Of a DNA stretch of 64,000 nucleotides, positions 1 to 11,210 are shown in pieces. Each line of letters opens with the position of its first letter. Within the stretch, counting starts at the first letter, position 1. The notes beneath the pieces are model-generated. The model worked only from the letters and a program-made list of their open reading frames with translations, ran no database searches and was not told the origin of the DNA. A program made the translations under genes and the position numbers. The DNA is taken from contig CM068552.1 of assembly GCA_035048495.1 (NCBI GenBank), positions 15,872,753 through 15,936,752 on the forward strand. The letters run 5' to 3'. The stretch comes from Euptelea pleiosperma. Its lineage: Eukaryota > Streptophyta > Magnoliopsida > Ranunculales > Eupteleaceae.

Positions 1-330
1 AGGGAGAAATCGCCGGAAGGAACGACGAACAGGAGCGAAAGAGGAGAGGAGAGAAGGCGGGAAGGCGGGAGAGAAAGTGAAAGCGACTTAAAGTCGTCGC
101 CTGGCAGACGCCCTTTCAAAGGGCGTTTTTTCAGTAAAACGTTTTTTAAAAAACCATTTAGGAGGAATAAACGCCCTTTAACCATTTAGGAGGAATAAAC
201 GCCCTTTTAAAGGGCGTTTGTCAGGGTGTCAGCCCATCAGTCATTCGTTAGTCAGGGCGGTGACTAACGAATGACTGATGCGATTGACATCTGACGAAAC
301 GCCCTTTGAAAGGGCGTTTCGTTTTCTTTT
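1..330. repeat. Cluster of perfect hairpins with AACGCCCTTT arms
   Basis: Three near-perfect palindromes share the arm ACGCCCTTT with a 1 nt loop: arms at 108-116/118-126, 197-207/209-219 and 294-307/309-322. A 28 bp unit is repeated exactly in tandem at 152-179 and 180-207, each copy ending in the same half-arm. Between them lies a 20 bp perfect inverted repeat (235-254 and 261-280) with a GGGCGG loop. The first 100 bases are purine-rich (GGAGAGAAGGCGGG type). There is no ORF. It resembles the terminus of an unidentified mobile element or a structured leader; which one cannot be told from the sequence. Confidence 0.75.
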
Positions 331-590
331 TTGGGATTTGCGAAAACTTGTATTCTTTTTTGTAAATCAATTAAAGTTTATTTTCTTTTCTGCAATTTTC
401 CGTATCCTTTATTTATAATATATTCCACCATATCTGTTTATAAATTTCTTTTAGAAAAAATTAACACATTCCTATACTTGGATTCGGGTTATATGCGCCA
501 GAGCATCACAGACCAAACAAAAAGGCCATGCTCAAGTTGTGACACATCAGCAAACACAACCGCAACCTAGGTTAGTTGGTTTTATTTTTT
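331..590. other. AT-rich non-coding stretch
   Basis: Nothing supportable is seen here. The one open frame is T-rich, has no recognisable motif and looks fortuitous. Confidence 0.5.
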
Positions 591-894
591 AGGGCTTTTT
601 TTGCTTTTCCCCTTTACTTTATTGATGCAATTTGCATCTCACCCACTGTTTTTAAAATATTTGGGTCTCACCCTTTGACCAAGGTCAATGTTGTTCACCA
701 TAGACGGTCTCCGGATGGACATCCTAATATTTTTTTAAATGACTATAATGACTTTGGATGAGACATAAATATTTTAAAAACATTGGGTGCACTGCAAATT
801 TCATCAATAAACTAAGGGGGACAAGCAAAAAATTATTTTATTTAGGTTTTTTATTTTTCAAATTTTTTTGGAGGATTGTGAACTATAAAAGGCA

Positions 895-1290
895 AGGTTT
901 AAAAAACGGCTGTTATAATGAAAATAACGGCAGTTATAACAGATTCGGACCTCCCCCGTTACATTATGGACAGTTAAAACACCCAAAAAATAACGGCCGT
1001 TATTTTATGTTATTTTTCCATTATAAAGAAAATAACGACCGTTAATTTCTGAAAAAAAGGACATTTTTCCTTTATTTTCCATTTTTTCCGTTATTTTTTC
1101 GTTTTTGAAATTTTGAAATTTTGAAATTCAAATTTTAAAATTCAAAATTTGAATTTCAGCGCCATTATTTTCTGTTATATTCTTTTTTTTTTTTTTTTCC
1201 ATTTTTTTCTGTTTTTGCTCCTGAGCATTTTTTTCGCTATAACAGAAAAAACGGTAACACCCCTAGTCAGTTATACCGTTATAACGGTCC
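895..1290. repeat. TAACGGCCGTTA-rich repeat block
   Basis: Many copies of TAACGG/CCGTTA occur here (AATAACGGCCGTTATTTT near 990; TTATACCGTTATAACGG near 1274), with short inverted AAATTTTGAA blocks near 1105-1155. This looks like a decayed foldback element inserted inside the larger foldback. Ends and TSD are not resolved. Confidence 0.4.
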
Positions 1291-1372
1291 CCTATAAATC
1301 TTGATTAAAGGAAGTCACCTTCACAGGTTGTTAAGCACGCTAATGTCCCTCATCAATGATGACGAGAGGCTA

Positions 1373-1611
1373 CAATATGAGCCACGTGGCACACTCTTAG
1401 AGGTCACTAACCGTACGGATGTTGGGCCCATCCCTAGGTGGAGCTACATACAAAATATTAGCTTGACTAGTGATTTCAAACCATTGGATCTTTGTACTCC
1501 AAATAATGCTCAAATTCTACGGATAAAATCAACCCAAGAAAACGACTCTAATCCAATGCTTAAAATTAACATCAGATTAATTTTTGGTCTATAGGTCCAC
1601 CTATGGTTGGG
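1373..1611. mobile_element. G-box MITE, copy a
   Basis: Inverted arms read GAGCCACGTGGCACACTCTTAGA on the left and TGG..GGTCCACCTATGGTTGGGCC on the right, with inner arms TAGTGATTTCAAACCATTGG and CCAATGCTTAAAATTAACATCAG. The left end carries CCACGTGG at 1382-1389. The right outer end is missing, probably lost when the surrounding foldback formed. The same family occurs near 4.8, 6.0, 7.2 and 11.7 kb. Confidence 0.65.
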
Positions 1612-2163
1612 CCAAAAGTAATGAAGAAAGGTTTTGAGCTCACAATCCTCAAAAAATAAGAATTCCTAAAATTTTTTTTTTTTTTGCTTGTCCCCCATAC
1701 TTTATTAATGCAATTTGCATCGCACCCAATGTTTTTAAAACATTTGCGTCTCACCCAAGGTCATTATAGTCATTTAAAAAATATTGGGATGTCCATCTGG
1801 AGACCGTCTATGGTCAATGACGTTGACCATGGTCAAAAGGTGAGACACAAATATTTTGAAAACATTGGGTGAGATGCAAATTGCATCAATAAAGTAAGGG
1901 GGTAAAGCAAAAAAGCCCTATTTTTTTGAAATTGAGGTGATGTGGGGAAAGCTCTGTGGGGCCGTTCTATTTTGCATATACGGCCTTGGTGCGTATAATC
2001 CGTGCCCCCTATTCTTTTGGGGACTTTGATAAATGAGAAATATATTTTGTAATTATGAGTATCGTTTACATTATTAGACTTAAAAGAAGCATCATATAGT
2101 TTCGGTACTATTATATTAAAATTACTGTTAGATGTAAATTACAATATGAGTGTATGCACATAT

Positions 2164-2392
2164 AACCCCAAGGGTTGAGTGCTGCTGGCCAAGACTCTGC
2201 TTCAAAAAGAAAGGGTTTTGAGTTCAATTCTCCTTGGGGACACCCCCTGGGAGATCTAAAGTAACAATAAGTGGCTCAGTCCACACCAAACTCTCCCATA
2301 ACACTTGGCACGAATGGAGGGGTGACTAGCGTGTCCCAGTAGTCTAGACGGGTGCTCTCAAAGACCCAAATACTCTCGATTTCAAAAAAAAA
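2164..2392 (+). mobile_element. tRNA-derived SINE
   Basis: The 5' head is tRNA-like: CCCCAAGGG start, a box-A-like GGTTGAGTGCTGCTGGCC, and a box-B-like GAGTTCAATTCTC about 35 nt downstream. A body with GACTAGCGTGTCCCAGTAGT and GGTGCTCTCAAAGACCC follows, then a poly-A tail at about 2383-2392. This order (pol III promoter, unrelated body, A tail) defines a SINE. The (AT)n after the tail makes the TSD ambiguous. Confidence 0.75.
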
Positions 2393-2708
2393 ATATATAT
2401 ATATATTCACTTATATTTTCCCTCTTTATATATATATATATATAAATGTGTAGATTTGAACTAAAAAACGTAGGAAAATGCTATCTCACAAATAATCTAA
2501 CAAAAAACTATGCGGTTTTAGGTCATTTGACCATTACATTCAAGAGAACTAGTCTTTGAGGCACAACAATTGCATGGATCCATGGAATCCCATGGTTAAT
2601 GGTCTCAACTGCATAATTTTTTTGTCCCACTATCCATGTGATAGCATAACTCAAAAAGTAATAAACCTGAAGTCCACTTATCGATCTTTTGAACCTACTA
2701 TTGATTTA
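2393..2708. other. AT-rich spacer
   Basis: An (AT)n tract follows the SINE tail (about 2393-2445). Nothing else can be supported. Confidence 0.4.
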
Positions 2709-3158
2709 GGGTTTGTTTGGTACGTGAGAAAAAGAGTTCCGACGGCGAATATTTAGCCAGGTGAATATTATCTTAGATAAATATTTGCTCATATCAATAT
2801 TTAACAATGTTTGGTATGTGTATGAACTAGCTCACTTCAGCTTACTTCCTTTTCTTTCAATTTGAGTGGGTCCCACATATCAAAGTAAGTCAAAAATAAG
2901 TTGGGCGAGTGCGGGAACCACATATTATGTCAAAGGATAAAAAAAATTTTATTTTTATCTTTTTTATATATTAAAAAATTAATTTTTATTGAAAATAGTG
3001 ATTTTCCGGCGAGAAAATAAAATTTTCTCACCAAGGCATAATCGGCGTGAAAATATTTACACAAGGGGGGAGGTGATCAAATGTTTTCCCGCAGCGGAGG
3101 GCAAATATGTGGGCCCGGCTAAATATTTGCCGAGGGCGAGTGGCTGCCAAACGCACCC
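2709..3158. mobile_element. Foldback MITE with GGGTTTGTTTGG / CCAAACGCACCC ends
   Basis: The left arm GGGTTTGTTTGGTACGTG and right arm CCAAACGCACCC are inverted. A second inner pair matches as well: GGCGAATATTTAGCC near 2742 and GGCTAAATATTTGCC near 3117. The ends resemble the GGGTGCGTTTGG ends of plant hAT or Harbinger MITEs. No convincing TSD is found. A partial extra copy of the inner arm follows at 3160-3200. No coding capacity. Confidence 0.55.
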
Positions 3159-3676
3159 GGGCGAATATTAGCGCGGCTAAATATTTTATTTTCCCGCTTA
3201 AAGTTGCCTTTTTTATTCGGTGGGCGAAATTTTGCAGCTTCATGATTGGCCAACATGGCCGATGTCCGCTCAACTTTTAAAAAAAATTATTGGCAAAGTA
3301 AAAAATCATTATCCTTGTTACCCAAAAAATTGAAAGGATCAATTCAATGTTTTTTACTTGCAACGGTTGAAAAACTGTTAAAAGGGGCTAGACAAAGAGA
3401 ATGAAAACTTAAGGGAGTTTTCTTAATATAGAAAATTTATTAATGGGCTCCTTACAAAAAAGACCTTAGTTTTGTAACAAGCCAAGTGAGCCTGGTTTGG
3501 GAATTAATGAGATGAGGCCCACATGACTTATTCATGTCGGAAATGATGAGGTGAAGAAAATGATGAGGTGACTTTCGAAGAAAGTACCTAAAGTAGATGG
3601 CTGATGTCATTGTCGGCATAATGAATGCGTTGTCCGTCTTTCAACGCCAAGAAACATTTTCCTAGGGTTTATTTAT
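3159..3676. other. Spacer with partial MITE arm
   Basis: 3160-3200 repeats the GCGAATATTAGCGCGGCTAA arm of the preceding element. The remainder is ordinary spacer; no coding or RNA signal is seen. Confidence 0.4.
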
Positions 3677-3974
3677 GGGTCGGGTTCCGGTGACCAACAC
3701 CTCGTAGAAGATGAATCAATGGCTGATTTTCGGTGAAGATGATCCATATGGTGAAGAGATCATACTAACAAAAATTCAAATCATTCTGATATTCATAGAC
3801 TGGTTTATGAAAATCGCATTTAAGGGGGTTAGAAATTTCAGATGGGCTGATTTTTTGTTGGGGTTTATCTATTTGGTGAGGAGAACATACTCACCAAAAA
3901 TCAGCCATTGATTCATTCTCTATGAGGGTACACCAAGGTGTTGGTCAAAATTGTTGGTCGCTGGAACCAGACCT
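3677..3974. mobile_element. Mutator-type MITE with 9 bp TSD
   Basis: The element is flanked by TTTATTTAT at 3668-3676 and again at 3975-3983, a 9 bp target-site duplication typical of Mutator-like elements. Terminal inverted repeats are GGGTCGGGTTCCGGTGACCAACA and, on the complement of the right end, AGGTCTGGTTCCAGCGACCA. Inner arms contain ATGAATCAATGGCTGATTTT and its inverse. A related double hairpin lies at 11.87 kb. Confidence 0.8.
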
Positions 3975-3983
3975 TTTATTTAT

Positions 3984-4784
3984 ATATTTACCTGCACCAA
4001 TATTCTGTGTTTAATTTTTCCATTGAGAGATAGGTATTTGCTTATTGTTTGCAGTCACTTTTTGGCTACAAACATTAGATCACTTTTTAAAAAAAAAATT
4101 GCATCGAAGGCAAATATTTCTTGAAGCATCTCCAACCTGCTTTATTAATTCAGCTTCAGAAAAACATATTTTTCAAATTTAGAGATAGAGGCGGTATCTA
4201 AGAAGTGTTGAACTCCAACCAGTCCCATCTTAAAAAAAGATTCAAAAGATAAATATTAAAATTTTTCAAAATAATTAATTTTTTATTTAAAAATAATAAT
4301 TAAGAAATGTAAGAAATAGAGATCTTTCTATTTGCTGTAAAGAAATATAGAGATATAGGGTTCAACTTCAGATTGAAGTTGGATTTTACAAAAGTATTAT
4401 CAAATTTGAAGTTACAGAGCCTAACCGGTTGGAATTGCTCTTAGATGTTGCACCATCAAGCACATACAAATGCTACAAACATTTGCGTGCAAACATTTGT
4501 TTTGCTACCAAGCAATGCTTTAATGGGAATTTCTTTTCCATTGAAAATTGAGAACGGCGAATCATGTTCATGGGACCCACACGCTAACCATCAATTAGTT
4601 GAGAAAATTGGGTGTGACTCAATTATGCATCATTTACTGGCGACAATCATTTCCATCGATTTTTTTTCTTCTAACATAACCAATGATTAGCGATTTCTAA
4701 GCATTGTTTTGGAGTCGTTTTCATGAGTTGATTTTTAACCGCGGAATTTGAGAATTATGACCATTATTTGGGGTACAAAGATCT
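3984..4784. other. Spacer with a MITE core fragment
   Basis: 4690-4785 is a diverged copy of the centre of the adjacent G-box MITE (GGAGTCGTTTTCATGAGTTGATTTT, then ATTATTTGGGGTAC). The rest is AT-rich, and the 81-codon open frame at 4445-4690 has no recognisable domain. Confidence 0.45.
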
Positions 4785-5170
4785 GAGAAAACCTTTGCTC
4801 ACACCTGTGTCATAATATGAGCCACGGGGCACACTCTTAGAGGACGATGACTGTGTGGATGTTTGGCTAGTCCTTCGGTGGACTTGTAAACCAAAAACTA
4901 GCTTGATTAGTGATTTCTAAGCGTTGGATTGGAGTCATTTGCATGTATTGATTTTAACCGTAGAATTTAAAGCATTATTGACCATTATTTGGGGTACTAG
5001 ATCCAAAGGTTTGACATAACTAATCAGGCTGATTTTTGGTTTGCAGGTCCAACGAGGGACTGGCCAAACATCCATTAGGTCATCGTAATCTAAGAGTGTG
5101 CCACGTGGCTCATATTGTGCTGTGTGATCGGCTTTACTCACACACAGATGTGAGCGAAGGCTAGATCCAC
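4785..5170. mobile_element. G-box MITE, copy b (most complete)
   Basis: This is the best-preserved copy of the family. The left end reads CTTTGCTCACACCTGTGT then ATATGAGCCACGGGGCACAC; the right end reads GTGCCACGTGGCTCATAT then its own CACACAGATGTGAGCGAAG. Inverted inner arms include AAACCAAAAACTAGCTTGAT and ATCAGGCTGATTTTTGGTTTG. The G-box CCACGTGG is intact on the right (5101-5108) and mutated to CCACGGGG on the left. Non-coding. Confidence 0.75.
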
Positions 5171-5994
5171 GTGGCTCACAACGTCCATGGACCCGGACCA
5201 TGTTATCAATACTATTTTTCAGACGTGTAGGTGGATTGAAGGGCGACACGTGTGATCGTACTGTTGTTTTTAGATTCCTAAATCCGCGTAAGCGAACCTA
5301 ACTATATTAAAATCTATCAACACGTGTCAAACATTGGCTACCATAAATTCTCCATATGATAGATGTTGGCCTCTAACCTAGCCGAGATGATCCATTTGGT
5401 CGGAACCTGTCGACACCATGTAATATGGGGACCCGCGAGCTACCATATTGTTCTATTTTCATATTCCCTGGGGAGGACTCGTCTCTATGCTCCAAACCGT
5501 TCGATGGTCTCTCGACATTTGTTAGGTACAAATCTTGATGACCATCGACGGTTAGGATGGACACCATTACGGCTCCTTTTATTTATGTAAGTAGAAATTG
5601 AGCCATAAAGTAGACCGGGTCAAATACCAGTGCGGTCGGTACACGGCGGGTTTGTAATTCAAATATGATTTCATTGTACCCGTATTTTTTTTTAATGGAT
5701 GATTTTCGACTAGGCACACGATGATCAAGTCAAAATAGTTTTTAAGTGATCTTTTTTATTTTTTAGTTTTTTTTTTTTATCGTAGACCGTAAACAGCGCT
5801 ATCTCAATACAAGTTGGGGCGTAAGGCGAAAACTCTATATAAGGCTTTTTTATATTTAATTTATTAATATATACGATATTAATTAAAAAATTTAACTTCC
5901 TATATAATAGAAAAATCTTTATTTAACAAAAAAATACTTGATAATAAAAAAATTACGAGAAAAAGTAGATGCAGAGGTCTTTGGTTGCAGTCCA
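5171..5994. other. Unassigned spacer
   Basis: Two ACACGTGT motifs (about 5236 and 5320) and a T-rich tract near 5765 are visible. The overlapping 64-75 codon ORFs near 5370-5590 mirror each other on both strands and have no motif. Nothing else supportable. Confidence 0.35.
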
Positions 5995-6290
5995 TGCAGA
6001 TGACTCTCGTGGCTCTACATCACGTTTTGGGCCCAATGACTGTGGATGTTCAGCCCACTTATTGTGGATAAACACACTAAAAATCAGCTTGATTGATGAT
6101 TTCTAGCGATTGGATTTACTTCCCAAAAAACATGCTCGAATCCAACGGCTAGAATCAATCTTAAAAAGTACTAAAATCTATAGCTTGAGATAACCAATCA
6201 AGTTGATTTTTGGTTTGTATATCCAACAAGGGGTGGGCTAAACATCCATGCAGTTAGTGGGCCCGTAAAAATGAGCTATGTAGGATATGG
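5995..6290. mobile_element. G-box MITE, copy c
   Basis: Inverted arms GGGCCCAATGACTGTGGATGTT..AAAATCAGCTTGAT and CAATCAAGTTGATTTTTGGTTTG..AAACATCCATGCAGTTAGTGGGCCC match the family at 4.8 kb. The outer CACGTG core has decayed. Non-coding. Confidence 0.65.
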
Positions 6291-6996
6291 CTTGTAGTGG
6301 GACCCTTGGGCTAGGTACTTTCTCTCACTAAGGGGCCTTAGGGGGGGACAGCCTTAATGGCCTTCAGGTAGAGACAGGGCTGGCAGTAAATTAACTAAAA
6401 ATAAATATAGAAATACAAAGTTCGAAGTCTAAATTAAATACTCCTTGTATGGAGATCACATAATAGTTTTCTAGAAATATCTTGATCTAGAAAACTTTTA
6501 CGCGGAGAGACAAGAATCCTTTCTGAATGCATAGAAATAAGTAGTGGAAATGCAAAGGGTATTTTTGAAGAAAAGGTTGAAGGGTCGTTTTCCTTATATA
6601 AAGTATAAATAAATGACGACTTACACTAACATCATCACATTTGTATCGGTTCATGAAAATATCAAAACCATCAAATCCGTAAATCTTTTATGGACTTTTT
6701 CGCTAGATTTTCCTTTTGACTATAAAAATAAGGGAATAAATCAAATAGTAATCACCAAGGGAATTGATTTTTACAAGTGAGCTTTTTACCCCCCCTAGCA
6801 AAGCTATCTTCACCATCTTTTGAAAGTCAGATGGGAAGTGAGAAGGATAATTTTGTCAAATGTGAAAAATGTTGGTTCGAAAACAGTTTATATTTATTTA
6901 TTTTCCAATGATTCTTATATATTATAGGGAATATTACCTCTAGGGCTGTAAGTGTAAACTTACGTTCCAAGGCAACCTCTTTATAATTGGGTCCAA
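6291..6996. other. Unassigned spacer
   Basis: AT-rich sequence without coding potential, tRNA-like arms or clear repeats. Confidence 0.35.
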
Positions 6997-7575
6997 AAAG
7001 GGTTGCCTTTTAAGAAATATGGACTTAAAACCCCAATCAGCCTATTTTGAGCAACTTTTAAAAATATATTCCTACTTTACCCTCATGGGTACATAAGCTT
7101 AGTGGTTTTAATAAAAAAAATAAAAATAAAAAAGAAAAAGAAAAAGTAACTAATTAAATTAAACAAGGAGAGACTGTAAACCAAAAATTAGTCTAATTAG
7201 TGATTTACAACCTTTGGATCTTTGTACCCACATAACGCTCAATAATGTTCAAATTCCCAAGGAAATCACTGATTAGGTTTATTTTTGGTTTGTACCTCCA
7301 CCTAGTCATTGGTCAAACATCCATATGGTCAACGTCCACTAAAAGTGTGATACATGGATCGTATTGTGGGCTACGATCGGCTTCGCTCACAGCCCGGTGT
7401 ACTACCAATTACTTTGGCAAAAGGAGGGGGTAGTACTAAATTAGCCTACCAAAAAAAGGGATAAAACTACGACTCTGAGGGTAAAGTAGGAAATAACTTC
7501 TACTCAAAATAGGTTGATTGGGGTTTTAAGTCCATATTTCTAAAAATGCAACCCTTTTCGGGCTGTAACTTTAAA
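6997..7575. mobile_element. Inverted-repeat element enclosing a MITE
   Basis: The left arm (6997-7086: AAAAAGGGTTGCCTTTTAAG, ATGGACTTAAAACCCCAATC, CCTACTTTACCCTCA) is repeated inverted at 7478-7570 with about 85% identity by eye. GGGCTGTAA..AAACTTA at 6944 and 7561 is in direct orientation outside and inside these arms. A G-box-family MITE fragment sits in the centre. No ORF; probably a nonautonomous DNA element. Confidence 0.6.
7166..7390. mobile_element. G-box MITE, copy d (left-truncated)
   Basis: CCAAAAATTAGTCTAATTAG and its inverse CTGATTAGGTTTATTTTTGG, followed by CAAACATCCATATGGTCAA, match the family. The outer left arm is absent and the G-box is degenerate (GTGATACATGGATC). Confidence 0.6.
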
Positions 7576-8015
7576 CTTATAATGAACGAGCCACGCACTT
7601 GGAGTCTCGTCAAAGAATTTGACACCTTTATTCCAAAATTGCGCCTTCATACTCTAATTTTTATGATTCTATAACAAAAGAAATTTTATTCTTTTAATTA
7701 GCATATTCCTTCTAATATCCAAATATTAATAATTTGATACCATGGTTCAATAAAAAAAACTTATACTTATCAAAATCGTTGCAAAGTTTTCAAATTTAAA
7801 TTATCCTGAAATGGCTACAGGATTAAAAAACTGCTTTCCAAATTTTTAAAAAATCAAATCAAAATTTTGAAGAGTCAACCTTTGCTCAATAACATATTGA
7901 CGAAAAAAAAATGCTCAATGACGTCTGTACGTTGTTAGATATACATTGGAAAATGTGATTTCGCTATTTTCTCATATTTTTAAACCCTCCATTTATTTAA
8001 ATAAAGCAAATCTTA
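7576..8015. other. Unassigned AT-rich spacer
   Basis: No supportable feature. Confidence 0.35.
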
Positions 8016-11000
8016 CACTACTAAAAAATTAATAAAGATTTCGATTTTGAAAAATAGATAGATCTCAGTTGCATAAAAATCGAGATAGAAAGTAAGCGCA
8101 AAAAATTCCCACAAAACTTTCGATTGTGGTTTTTGTAAGAAACTGAGATAGAAAACAAGACTCTCGAGTGTATAGTAAATGAGATAAAAAAGTTTCTATC
8201 ACAGGTTTTAGAAGAAAATCAAGACTGCAAGTTGATATTTCTATGTTGTTCCTCACGAAACCGAGATCAAAAGTTAGTCTTTTCTTGCTATCTCGGTTTC
8301 TAGAAATCCGTGATTAAAGATATTAAGTTTCTTTTCACTCTCACGAACTAAATCTCTCTCAATCTCTGGCCCTATAAACCCTAAACCTGAATCCTCTCTC
8401 TCTCTCCCTCTCCTCCAACGATCCCGTAGCTACATTTTTTTCTTCTTTTCATTTCAGTTTCATAGAGTGATCAAAAGTCCAAGGTTTTCTTTCATCAAGA
8501 AAAGCATTTCGCTTGGGTTTTCTATGAATCATCTCTAGAGGAAGTGGTAACAAAAGCATGAATGATCTCTAAACAAGTATGAATGATTTCTTCGTCTTCA
8601 ATGGGTAATTGTGTTGTCTAGTTAGCGAACTAGGTGGTAGACATGGGTTGAAGAGATTAAGTGAGAGAGGAAGTGTACCCAACCAGGTGGGTAGTCTTCA
8701 GTTGTTTGGCATATATAGACATGAATGATCTTAACTGTAATGTTTCCATGGTTATTCTTTTGAAGAGATATCTGTATGTTTCCATCGGTTGTATTTTTTA
8801 GAGTACTACACATACTTGTTTGTGATTTTACTCTAATGCCAACTAATTTATAACCAGAGGGGGTCCGACCTCAAAACTTCCACTATCCAAGCTGGAGGGA
8901 CCCTCACTCAAATAGTCTCCGAAGAGAATAGTTTTGTCATTGGTGCTATAGTACGAGCAGAAATATTTCAAGATCTAGGAACAAAGGAGAAAGTAAAAGA
9001 ATTGAAGAAAGAAGAGCTGTCCTCCGTGATGAGGAGAACCACCCTCTATCCGCAACAAGAATTTGACGCCTCTACAATGTTCAAAATTTAGAAAATTCTA
9101 CCGAAGGAATTAGAAAGCCTAAGGCTATAATTTGGAAACAGGACATATAGGGGGACACTGAAAATCTTCCACGGGTTCATTCAAAACAAAATTTAGAGAG
9201 CAGAATGCCTGATGTTGCACTTCAAAAATTCAGTAGAAAGAAATCTATCTATAAGTCCATGGCGTTTTTAACTCCACAGAAAATTGCATAAAAAACGCTA
9301 AAAAGATCTAGAACACAGTAAAAAACATTGAACAACATGAAAATAAAAGTAAATTGTAGAAAACCAAAATTGAAATATTATAATGAAATAGGCAAAAAAA
9401 AAAAAAAAATCACCAAATTGTTTGTTTTTCATGAATTTGTTTCTTAAAAAAAGAAGTCAACACATCAATTACGAAAAGAAAAGCATAGGTTTGGATTGAA
9501 GAGTTATGCTCAAAATATTACAATTGTACTAAGAATTGCGGAAATATACAAAGCATGTAACCCAACTTGCATTCATTCCATATTCAAATAGTTCTTGGAC
9601 ATCTGAAATAAATATATATAAAATCCTAACTATTATCCTTTAAATCATAAAAGGTTCCATACACATGTTCTAAAAAATAAAAAAGTATAACATAAAAGTA
9701 AAACTTTCTGCAACTCTGTAGAAACTTCACACATCTATTCACGCACTCCATAGGCTAGAACTAAATCAAGAAGTAGGGGATGAGCCAAAAAACTCATTAG
9801 GTACCTTCGACCCACCCATATACATATAGGGGATGTAATGACTAACCTCAAATATACCAACAATATTGAAAATACAGGTTTTAAACTAAAATAAAGCAGT
9901 AAACAATAACATATGTTCACTAGTAATTAAACCCAGTGAAACACAATCTCCTTATAACCAACACAACCCAATGCATGAACATAACATTTTCTTGAGAACA
10001 TCCCAACAGCCCGCTTGACTCTCTATAACCTCAACCACATTGATCCAAGAAGATTTAGGTGGCGTTTGGTAATTTCTTTTTCTCAGACCTTAAGTTTGAA
10101 TGAACTGAAATTAAGTGATTTTTGTGATGGCGTTTGGTAAACAACTTAATTTCAGCACTTATCACCAAAATCATTGAAATTAAGTGAAAAGTAAAAAAAG
10201 TGACCTTCCCTTCACTTATTGTGGTAAGTGAAAGAATATTTAAAAAAGATTCTCAGATTCTCTTTTAATGCCAACACTGCCCTTTTCTCAAAGCTTTCTA
10301 AAACTTACAAAAGTATCCTAATGAATATTTAAAAAACCCACAATGCCCTTGACTTAATTTTAAGACTTAAGATCTTTACCAAAAAATCTAATTCAAACAT
10401 GAGTCATTAAACTATCAGACCTTAAACACTTTAAACTTTTAGATTTGATAACTTAATTTACCAAACGTCACCTTAGTCTTTCACCCAAGGGAACACAATG
10501 CCCTTCTTGCCTTCATAGGTGTCTAGTAAGACTATACCCTTTACCCATAAGGGTGTCCAACAAGACTACATCCTCTAGACCATTCCCACCCATAAATATT
10601 CTCTGACTTCATAATTTCATTTTCTTTTGTTTCCCCTTTTTATTGCTTTTCTTCGATTGAGATCCATCTAGAAATAACTTTATTTATTGCTTGAACAAGA
10701 ACAATATTCTATATTGAACCCTTCAATGCTTAAGGTCAATTTTGTTGAGCTTTTACAATTGAAAACCTCATCAATACCCATTTGATTTGTTACCATTGAA
10801 GCCGGTTTAATTAAGTTGTATATTGGTTCTTTCATTTTTTGTGCTAAGTAATTTACAACAGTCAATGCATCTCATAGTAGTGTTAAATTGGCAGCAATAC
10901 TAAAATATCTCGATTCTAGGTAAACCGAGATGAAATGTTGGGAAAAGATACTGGGATAAAAAATTTATAAAAGATATCGGTTCTTGACGAAGCAAGATCA

Positions 11001-11210
11001 AATCTTGGGAAAAAAAAATCTCGGCTTCGAATCTTCAATAAAGAAGCCGAGATCAAGAGGTAAGGTTCAAAAGTGGAAAAAGATCATTAAAGTTGTCAAA
11101 ATAGACTTTTATTTACCCAAAATAGATCTTGGTTCTTTTGACTTTTTATTTCGTTTTGTTTTACCGGGATCTTTTATTCCAAAAAGATCTTGGTTTTTGA
11201 CTTCTCCAAA
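8016..11210. mobile_element. CACTA-like relic, right end unresolved
   Basis: The left end CACTACTAAAAAA at 8016 is preceded by TTA. The next 300 bases hold repeated motifs in both orientations of the type GAAACCGAGATC / ATCTCGGTTTC, as in CACTA subterminal regions. Similar motifs (AAACCGAGATG, ATCTCGGCTTCG, GAAGCCGAGATC) recur at 10,905-11,060. A candidate right end TAGTAGTG (10,875-10,882) followed by TTA would match the first eight bases and the 3 bp TSD, but it lies left of those right-hand motifs. 8340-8460 looks like a captured transcript leader (CCCTATAAACCCTAAACC then CT-rich). 8870-9250 has a decayed reading frame I cannot assign. No transposase is visible. Confidence 0.5.
10058..10472. 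mobile_element. Tourist-like (PIF/Harbinger) MITE
   Basis: Termini are GGTGGCGTTTGGTAA and TTTACCAAACGTCACC, flanked on both sides by TTA (10,055-10,057 and 10,473-10,475), the 3 bp target site of PIF/Harbinger elements. Length is 415 bp, with no ORF. It is inserted in the CACTA-like region, so it is younger. Confidence 0.85.

Larger units (their letters stand above)
591..1919. mobile_element. Double-foldback MITE-like element
   Basis: The outer ends are AGGGC at 591 and GCCCT ending at 1919, both followed inward by a GCTTT..CCCC..TACTTTATTGATGCAATTTGC arm. The flanks share ATTTTTT, a possible target-site duplication. Each terminal block (about 591-835 and 1684-1919) is itself palindromic: the same arm recurs inverted at its inner edge with GGGGGACAAGC. 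The inverted similarity continues inward through GAGGATTGTGA near 870 and its complement near 1630, so the two blocks belong to one large foldback rather than two chance neighbours. The centre contains a TAACGG-rich stretch and another MITE. No transposase is present. Confidence 0.7.

Noticed and set aside
108..322. CRISPR-like repeated palindromes
   Set aside because: Repeat units are not regularly spaced, there are no unique equal-length spacers, and the surroundings are clearly a plant genome.
8340..8470. A host gene 5' UTR and promoter
   Set aside because: The CCCTATAAACCCTAAACC and CT-rich leader look like one, but no coding exon follows and it lies inside the CACTA-like relic; noted only as a possible captured leader.
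10875..10885. TAGTAGTG followed by TTA as a definite CACTA right end
   Set aside because: Only 8 bp match the left terminus and the subterminal-type repeats lie outside it, so I left the right boundary unresolved.
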